From Alphaproteobacteria bacterium (GTDB lineage: Bacteria > Pseudomonadota > Alphaproteobacteria > Rhodobacterales > Rhodobacteraceae): 6,691 nucleotides of DNA. How positions within the stretch are numbered: position 1 is the stretch's first letter; each line of letters begins with the position of its first letter. The translations under genes were made by a program, and so were the position numbers. The notes beneath the pieces were generated by a model. The model was not told the DNA's origin and searched no databases. It was given only the letters and a program-made list of their open reading frames with translations. Where the stretch lies: contig RFIR01000126.1 in the NCBI GenBank assembly GCA_003695135.1, positions 1 through 6,691 on the forward strand. The letters are read 5' to 3'. Shown here piece by piece: positions 5,998 to 6,691 of the stretch.

Positions 5998-6463
5998 GAT
6001 CCGCGCCTATACCGACGGTGCCTGTTCCGGCAATCCCGGCCCGGGGGGCTGGGGCGTGGTGCTGGTGGCCTTGCAGGATGGCAAGGTGGTGCGCGAACGC
6101 GAGCTTTCCGGCGGCGCGGCCGAGACCACCAACAACCGCATGGAACTGATGGCCGCCATCGCGGCGCTGGAGGCGCTGGAGCGCCCCTCGCGCCTGACCG
6201 TCGTCACCGACAGCGCCTATGTGAAGGGCGGCATCACCGGCTGGCTGCACGGCTGGAAGCGCAATGGCTGGAAGACCGCCGGGCGCAAGCCGGTGAAGAA
6301 TGTCGATCTGTGGCAGCGCCTCGATGCCGCCGCCGCGCGCCACGAGGTCGAATGGGAATGGGTCAAGGGCCATGCCGGACATGCCGAGAACGAACGCGCC
6401 GACCGGCTGGCGCGCGAGGCGCTGGAACGGTTCCGGCCCGCGAAGGCCGATTCGGAAGGCTGA
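5987..6463 (+). CDS. rnhA: ribonuclease HI
   Basis: This enzyme cleaves the RNA strand of RNA-DNA hybrids in the cytoplasm, removing R-loops and replication primers. The product from GTG 5987 has 158 residues, close to the 155 of E. coli RnhA, and aligns along its length. The catalytic carboxylates are all present: D10 (AYTDGACSGNPGPGGWG), E53 (TTNNRMELMAA), D75 (TDSAYV) and D139 (NERADRLA), with the catalytic-loop His H129 in VKGHAGH. The basic handle region GWLHGWKRNGWKTAGRKPVKNVDLWQ (85-110) is also conserved. With this start D10 takes the same number as in E. coli. A TTG at 5972 would add five residues. Neither start has a clear ribosome-binding site; the start overlaps the methyltransferase stop by 11 bases, so coupled translation is likely. 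Confidence 0.96.
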   Translation: MAIEIRAYTDGACSGNPGPGGWGVVLVALQDGKVVRERELSGGAAETTNNRMELMAAIAALEALERPSRLTVVTDSAYVKGGITGWLHGWKRNGWKTAGRKPVKNVDLWQRLDAAAARHEVEWEWVKGHAGHAENERADRLAREALERFRPAKADSEG

Positions 6464-6514
6464 GCGCGGGACGTCGCGCGCGCCGAAGCAACTGGTGTCA
6501 AAGCGGGCCCAACC

Positions 6515-6575
6515 GCCCGGTGAGCGAAGCGAAACCGGGCATGCGCCCGCCCGCCCCCATGGCGGGCGCATGCCC
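6515..6575. repeat. two overlapping inverted repeats (palindromic element or terminator)
   Basis: Two hairpins share bases. The first pairs GCCCGGT (6515-6521) with ACCGGGC (6534-6540) around a 12-base loop. The second pairs a 15-base arm, GGGCATGCGCCCGCC (6537-6551), perfectly with GGCGGGCGCATGCCC (6561-6575) around a 9-base loop. They share 6537-6540 and so cannot both form fully. No T-run follows the second stem, so it is not a classical intrinsic terminator, though it could block exonucleases or assist termination downstream of rnhA. The long perfect arms suggest a dispersed palindromic repeat. I recall similar intergenic sequence in Rhodobacterales genomes, but cannot confirm that here. 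Confidence 0.65.
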
Positions 6576-6599
6576 TGGCGTTGGAGTGAGGAGTGATAC

Positions 6600-6617
6600 C
6601 GGCCGCCCCTTCGGCCG
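6600..6617. repeat. short inverted repeat in the right-end intergenic region
   Basis: CGGCCG at 6600-6605 and CGGCCG at 6612-6617 form a 6-bp stem with a CCCCTT loop. It belongs to the palindrome-rich stretch after rnhA. No T-run follows. In DNA this GC-rich a 6-bp stem may be chance. Confidence 0.3.
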
Positions 6618-6691
6618 ACCCGTCTGGCGGGAATGCCCGAAGCTTTCGAAACCGGGGGCGTCGAGGCGCGGGAAAGGGTCCGGCGATCGCG

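Noticed and set aside
6464..6479. hairpin GCGCG/CGCGC directly after the rnhA stop as a terminator
   Set aside because: The 5-bp stem is short and there is no T-run. It is expected by chance in this composition.
6593..6691. possible partial gene starting at GTG 6593 behind GGAG (6583-6586) and open to the window end
   Set aside because: Only 33 codons are visible, with Arg/Gly/Ala-rich translation and no recognisable family. Other frames are also open here because of high GC, and it sits in a palindrome-rich stretch.

Overview
The window looks like chromosomal DNA from a high-GC alphaproteobacterium. A Rhodobacterales-type host (Rhodobacter/Roseobacter/Paracoccus group) is my best guess, from the strong G/C third-position bias, the tight ATGA-type gene overlaps, the TRAP transporter content and the GC-rich palindromic intergenic DNA at the right end. 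No tRNA, rRNA, CRISPR array, transposase or phage gene is visible. All convincing genes lie on the + strand.

The left two thirds (about 163-4877) hold a probable five-gene transport and catabolism operon. It begins with a Tat-exported TRAP substrate-binding protein (163-1293). A strong hairpin in the gap after it could attenuate transcription. Next come the small (1364-1948) and large (1945-3366) TRAP permease subunits, overlapping by 4 nt, and an amidase-signature hydrolase (3356-4699) overlapping the large subunit. A 52-residue two-helix membrane protein (4719-4877) with a near-perfect ribosome-binding site closes the unit. The simplest reading is that an organic acid, perhaps carrying an amide or other C-N bond, is bound in the periplasm, imported by a cation-coupled secondary transporter and cleaved in the cytoplasm. 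The substrate cannot be read from the sequence.

The right third holds a second short unit, apparently with its own promoter at 4910-4938. Its first gene (4960-5997) encodes a zinc-binding GFA/CENP-V-type domain fused in frame to a class I SAM-dependent methyltransferase. Overlapping its end is a complete ribonuclease HI gene, rnhA (5987-6463), with all catalytic residues.

The last 228 bases carry no convincing gene. They contain a cluster of inverted repeats, including a 15-bp perfect stem at 6537-6575 that shares bases with a second hairpin at 6515-6540. This looks like a termination or dispersed-repeat region.

Most of the window is ordinary. The points most worth a second look are the GFA-methyltransferase fusion, the small membrane protein behind the amidase, the dctP-dctQ attenuator hairpin and the right-end palindromes.
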